The position numbers were made by a program, and so were the translations under genes. The notes under the pieces are model-generated. The model was not told where the DNA came from. It saw only the letters and a program-made list of their open reading frames with translations, and made no database searches. 64,000 nt of DNA from contig NW_026999444.1 in the NCBI RefSeq assembly GCF_037126465.1, forward strand, positions 186,001 through 250,000, given 5' to 3'. This document shows, piece by piece, positions 58,475 through 64,000 of this stretch. Every line of letters starts with the position of its first letter. Positions within the stretch are counted from its first letter, which is position 1. Origin of the DNA: Ornithodoros turicata. Its lineage: Eukaryota > Arthropoda > Arachnida > Ixodida > Argasidae.

Positions 58475-60715
58475 TTGAAATACAAAGTGGTCTTTTCGGG
58501 AAATGGACGCGTAAAATTCCGTGTTTTTTCTTTAATTATGTCTAAACGTTTGCCTGTTTCAGCGGATACGTGTAGGATACACACGCATGGTGGATAAAAT
58601 ATAATATGAATGATAAAATGAAAGAGCATTAAAATATGGAAACAAATGATACTAAATGTAGCAGTGGGGACACCTACAACCAGCGAAATCACGTGTCGAA
58701 TTTGGAACAAAATTCCACTAGAGAGCATATTCGCCACCTTCTATATCACAGAGCATTCGACCTGCGCACCAAAATTTGCGATTGTCCTGCTGGCCTGGAC
58801 GCATACTAAAGGATGCATACTAAAAGAACGCAAGAATTTCTTCTAAAACTGGGGAGATACTGCTTCCAAAGACGGCAAAAAGTGAAACACTCGAATTCGA
58901 GGTCGGATTTTCTCGATTTTTTTGCATAAAAGCTATTCGGTAGAAACCGTTCGATTACTGTTTATCATCATGTATGATGAACTTCTAAATATAAATAAAA
59001 ATCTAGAGGTCAATGGGACCTGCCTGCATGACCTGACGTGAAATCGGCCTGGGGGAACACTCATCTAAATATTTCGGGGAACGAAATTCGAACGAAATTT
59101 CGAATCATTCGTAGCAGCAGGCGTTCATTTTTGACCGCTTCAAACAACGACCTTGTCAGATCGTATCTATGCGACATAATTCATGTCTCAATAACAAATT
59201 AGAAACAGAGGCATATTAACACGATAAAAATGACAGCGCTTGTTTGTAGAAGATTGTGGACATGTGAACGAAAGAGTGTCACCAATTATTCGAGTAACTG
59301 CAGAAATCCTTGAATGTCTGCGCTGGTTTTCTTCACAAACCTGGGCCAGAGAGACTAGATGCAAAACATAGATGCCTCTTATTGGGATCTCGAATAATAT
59401 GGAAATCACCTACGAGCTTTCATTTTACTGCAGGATATTTTGGCGATTTAACGGATGTGTCCTTAATATCTTGCCATCCTAACTGTATATTAGCGTTGAT
59501 GACTGTGCTGTTATTTAATTCTGTTGTTTATGAGGTACTGTGCGATATTATGTACACTGCAGCCCACTAGAGTGAGAATGGACGGGCATCATACCCACAT
59601 TGGTTTTGCCATGGTAATCCTTGTCCCTCAACTTCAATTGAACAAGTCCTTGCATGTTCAAGTGACTCATCCACTACAGTGTCCTACCGGTTCATCAGTA
59701 ATTTGTGTTCCTGGTGGAGTACTGTTACGTGCTGTAATTTGTCGAATCGGCAAGGCAAGAGCATGTTTAGGTAGCTTTTTCAGCTTAATGTGTGTTGCTG
59801 TTGTATCTAATTTGCCATCTGGGCAATGCATTTCGATACAAGCATATCAAATGGAACACTGTTATTCTGCATTGCACATGTTTCCACCAAGATCACCTGC
59901 AAGAACCGCACGGGCATGTTGTGAAAATGCAACAACCTGCCTCCTCAGAAATACACCAGCAGGCCTCATACATGCCAAAAGTATCGGTGCTGAACATGAT
60001 CTTTGTGTGCCTTGGGTCAATAAAGATATACCGAATTTGCTTTCCACACAGGTGAGTGAAGTGTGGTGATTGGAGGCATAGCGTTTATTTGAAATAGCGT
60101 ATACTGACTGAAGCCAATAGAGGGCTCAGCGCATAACACTGGGGACGTACAGGAGACGCGGCGCATAGAGCACGTGACGTATAACGTGGAGGATTATATA
60201 AGCGGTGGCGGTTAACCCCTGTGGCGGATATATCCGGTCATGAAGTAAGAGTTATAAATCTGCAAAATAACGGCGCTTATTTATCGGCCATCGAGTTTAG
60301 CGGCGCGGCGCTGAAGCTGCTTAACGCAGTTTTTTTTTCACTGTTCTCACGTCTAATAATATTTATGCACGTGCAAAAGAGGAATATGAAATGAAATAAA
60401 GTGAAACTTAACTGAGTTAGCCCTTTGTGGAGGAATGCAAGACAGCACAATTGGTCCCAGTCATCATACAAATTTATCCTCTATTTTTAAACATCCGTAA
60501 ACGATAACACAATTTATAACATAAATTGCTTATAGTATAGTATTATTTATAAATAATAATTGCCCAATTTTGCGGTGTAAAATGAGAACTGAAACCACGC
60601 CACTCTCGTGCGCAAAACCTGCGACGGCTGTTCACACGTCAGAGGGTCACGTGTTTTTTATATCGAATAAGCTGATTGAACTAAAGGCTGATCTGTTGAC
60701 CTAATATGCCGCTTT
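58475..60715. other. Copy-3 sequence without firm genes
   Basis: Includes the counterpart (59310-60069) of the long open frame at 30362-31201, interrupted by indels here, and the TATATAAGC stretch at about 60194-60204. Confidence 0.4.
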
Positions 60716-60721
60716 CCGGCC

Positions 60722-60948
60722 CAGCTCCCATGGCATTGTGGGTACTATGTGACTGGGAGGTGAACCGGGTTCGAATCCGAATGCCGGCTGTCCTGTCTGG
60801 GTGTTTTCGGCGTGTTTTCCTCAGTCGCTTTAAGACATATGTCGCCACAGTTCCCTGTGAAGTCCGCAAAGGGCGCTCGATCCCCACAGTGATGTTCCCG
60901 CCTGAATGTGACTACGATAAGCATCCCATACCTACCACTACCACCACC
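60722..60948 (+). mobile_element. tRNA-derived SINE, second family (copy 3)
   Basis: Same insertion as 31858-32099. The B box GGTTCGAATCC lies near 60769 and the tail is ACC-rich, followed by AGATAAGGTGAAC. Small deletions removed the left target duplication and about 20 bp inside the head. Confidence 0.75.
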
Positions 60949-60961
60949 AGATAAGGTGAAC

Positions 60962-63900
60962 GTCATGTCGTCTCTTCGCTCGAGAAGTGCATAGTTCCGG
61001 TGTCTGCTGATTACGTATTAATATGTGGCGATTTCAACCTCAGAGTAGTGCTTGTTTCAGCTTTTTTGATAAGACAAGGGTCAATAAATAATGATTGCCG
61101 TTGATTCTGCTGTCTCGCATTTTCTCGGAAACAGTCAATACCGTATCATATTGACTTCCAGGTAATTCGGACGTCCAGTAGTTACTTTTCCGCTGAGTGT
61201 CCGTCTGGCTGCAAAAATGGCTTTGCTGTTCCCAGTTTCTTTTGTTTTATCTTAGAGCGCCCTGTGGATTGTTTTAGTTATTTATCTATTATCGGTATAG
61301 TTCTAGATGAAAATGCGGGTAACAGGTCTTCCAGCGCACGCATTGCGCGGACGGCCTCAACCATGCCTGTGCCAGTCGTCTATTATGCTCGAACATGATG
61401 GAAAATAATTGTGACGTAAAGCTCTGAATTATTATTATTATTAGTTTCAAGGGTGTGGTCATTGGCATCGACGTCTAGATCGTGATAATGCTTGAGGTGC
61501 AGTGCCTCTTTTCGTTTTTTTTTTCGTTGTTGGGATTATGCCTGTGTTTTTTACCTCCCCTGCTTTTCACAATTGTATTCAATTGAACGGATTGCAGCTC
61601 TTCTTGATTTTAGGTTTCTTTACGATACTTTATGATGAAACATCTTTTCTTTTCTTTTTCTGCATATCCCTGCGTGCTAGTGGTACACCTCCGGTCATGT
61701 CTTTCCGGCCCTCCTCGATTTCAGCTACTGTCACAAGTTCATTGAATTCAAAGGAAATCGCGCAATTATCTTCCAGTCACTCAGAAATGTACGGCTGTAT
61801 CATTGCACTTGCAACGTTTTGCGAATTGCGTGGCACTATATGACGTGACAGGCAACAAAGTGAACGGCTGGTTCTAGTTAGATAAGCGAGTAGAAAGTTA
61901 CCTTCTGCCTTGATTATGCGCACGTGTATGCAGCTTGATTATGTACAGAGCGGTATTTCATTGCTTAGACTTTTGCAACAAGAAAAAGAAAAACTGAGAG
62001 AAACAGCGATGATATCTTGCACACATGTTACTTGGTTCTTGGTCCTACATTTTTTGGGCAAAACGCGAGTTGTTTAACGTATCTTCAAACGAACACTTAC
62101 TTTGAAACAGAAATCGGTAAAACAACAGCCTTATTTTAGGATGATAAATGGGGAGTATCATCTCGAGGGGCGATACTCTACGCCATTAATGGTGGTGATG
62201 TGCGGAACGAAGAGATCGCTAAAGCTTGCTATGCAAATGAGTCGAAACAAAATCCCCAAACCTCTTGAGCACAAAAAGAGCGACGCTTACTCCACGTCAA
62301 AGGACCACGTGGTTTCGAGCAATGAGGCTCATCGCAGTACAGGCTGTTCAGATAGATCGGCCCCGTTTCTGGCCCATATAAGCTACCAACAGCCAAGGCC
62401 TTGTCGTTTCGGCACTCGAGAACTGCGTATACTTCTAATTTCGAGTCATTTGCACAGAAGACACTTGTCTTGTTGTTCTTTTTTTCCCTCATATTCTTAT
62501 GTGTTTACTGAGGGCTTTTGAGTGGAATAATAGTCCAACATTCTGGGTGTTACGACAGGTTCATTCACGAGTTGTATTTAGGTACTAACTGGGACAACTA
62601 TTTCATAAAGTGTTGTAGCTTACGTAAAGAGTGAAGCTGTGAAGGTAGTGAAAAGTACCTACCTGTCGTTGTTACCAGCAGTGTGTGTTATGTTGTTGAA
62701 CATAGTGGTATGTATGGCCTTAGGCTGGTCACACCACCAAGTTTATTAAGATAAATATTACAGGATAAAGGAGTTAAAAGTACACTTCAAATTTTTCGAT
62801 TATTATTGGGACGATAATGGCAGCAGGGGCAGCAGTGCTTGTGAAATATGACAACTTTATCGCTAGATTTAGAAACACAATTGTTGACACAAGCCATGTA
62901 ACATGCTTTATGCCCCTGGCATTCTTTTTTATTTGATACTCACAGACTGGCTTCGATGTTCCACAGTCGGCGTTGATGTCCTTAAAGAACTGGTCAAGAA
63001 GAAACGTTTCATCGCATCCTGGTCTTGCGAGTATTTCCGGAACACAAGTCCTGCTGTATTCGATCACACTGGAAGAGATAAGACGTATACCAGAATCTCC
63101 GAAGTTTCAGGGATATTCTGACGCCATCTCGTAACATCCCTTGATTGAGTCCCGCAGAAAAAGCGGCACAGTGAACTGCGCAGGAGAGATGGAACAGTTT
63201 TTCCCGGCACTCGAATCGGCAAGTTACGTCGAACGTAAATCGAGATAATTCGGAAACAGTCAATTTGCGTGAGATATAGCATGCCGCCCTTGCTGGCCGA
63301 CTTTTTCTGACAAAATAATACATACTCCCCTCCCCACCGCTGCCCTGTTCATACAGCGGACCCACATCAGTAGCCGCGTTTATATGAACTCGATAGAGCG
63401 GCTCCAGATTGCTGCCAAGTCGAGGTGAACTGGACCCGACACTGCTTACATGAAGTCGCTCAAATGGGAGCCGGTCGCAGTGAATGCGTTTTCCAGTTTC
63501 TCTTTCTGGACCCGCTTGTGCTGGCCTGCACTGACCGTATGGCTGTCTCGGACGCAGCGACAGGATGGACTCGGTCGCACAGTTCGCTCGATCAGAATTC
63601 GGCCCGAGCGCATTTACATGCACTTCGGTGATCGCTTCGAGCGAGTCAACCCACCCCCGCTGTCGAGTTGACGCTGCTCGACTCTGCGTGGCTTCAGCTC
63701 GACTCAACACCGTTTACATGAGCGAATTGAACTCGACGCCTCGATCCGCTTATATGAAGTCGCCACTAATCTGTATGCCGCCAATATTGAGGAGAAGCAA
63801 GCACAAGGAGCTGCAAGGAGAAAGAGCAAGGAGGAGAAGGAACAGTCTATGAGCTCAGCCTGCAGTATCATTCATCTTGGCCTTTCTGCAAATTGGCATG

Positions 63901-64000
63901 CAATCACCGAGTACGTTAGCACTCTCGCTAGTCAGCTAGTACGACCCCTTGCCAGAGCGACACCGCAAGTTCAGATGTCCTGAGCATATCAAGGGATAGT
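60962..64000. other. Array sequence shared by all three copies, no gene recognised
   Basis: Third occurrence of the sequence at about 2373-6480 and 32605-35760. Compared with copy 2 it lacks about 60 bp near 62465 and about 130 bp near 61690. No motif-bearing frame. Confidence 0.45.

Larger units (their letters stand above)
44310..64000 (+). repeat. Array copy 3 (continues beyond the window)
   Basis: The start near 44307 (GAAACGCATATG...) matches copy 2 near 9058 (GAAACGCACATGG). The last bases (CAGATGTCCTGAGCATATCAAGG) match copy 2 near 35731-35753, so the copy is almost complete at the window edge. Confidence 0.85.

Overview
Eukaryotic, repeat-rich, gene-poor DNA, most likely an arthropod and probably a tick or other chelicerate. 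That guess rests on the style of the gypsy pol, the ATT-tailed LINEs and the tRNA-derived SINEs, read by eye and not searched. There are no bacterial operons, rRNA or clear tRNA genes, and no complete host gene. Nearly every recognisable protein belongs to a mobile element.

Layout. The window is built on a head-to-tail array of one long segment. Copy 1 is a diverged 3' part (about 2.37-6.57 kb). Copy 2 spans about 9.04-35.84 kb. Copy 3 starts near 44.3 kb and runs off the right edge. Copies 2 and 3 align through most of their length. Several elements sit in one copy while another copy keeps the empty site: a SINE in copy 1, a TTAA-flanked terminal-inverted-repeat element with nested gypsy and LINE debris in copy 2, and a 4.56-kb gypsy LTR retrotransposon in copy 3. 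The array is therefore its own control for insertion events.

Between copies 2 and 3 lies the most notable element, a 7.75-kb Polinton/Maverick-type transposon (about 36.42-44.17 kb). It has about 1.1-kb terminal inverted repeats, a packaging ATPase, small structural-type ORFs, a retroviral-like integrase, the start of a conserved structural protein and the C-terminal part of a protein-primed DNA polymerase B, all broken by stops or deletions. Each inverted repeat carries a TATAAAG near its inner edge pointing into the element, and an intact 114-codon ORF on the minus strand follows the right one.

Other pieces are Penelope-type repeats with a hammerhead ribozyme-like core (4.2-5.0 kb), a hAT-like element with an 8-bp target duplication (15.8-16.8 kb), a CCAATATTGG-rich inverted-repeat element in copies 2 and 3, fold-back elements, an exact 289-bp duplication in a LINE 3' region, and a few exon-like islands conserved between copies 2 and 3. 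One island differs only at third codon positions. These islands are the best evidence for a duplicated host gene, but its identity is unknown.
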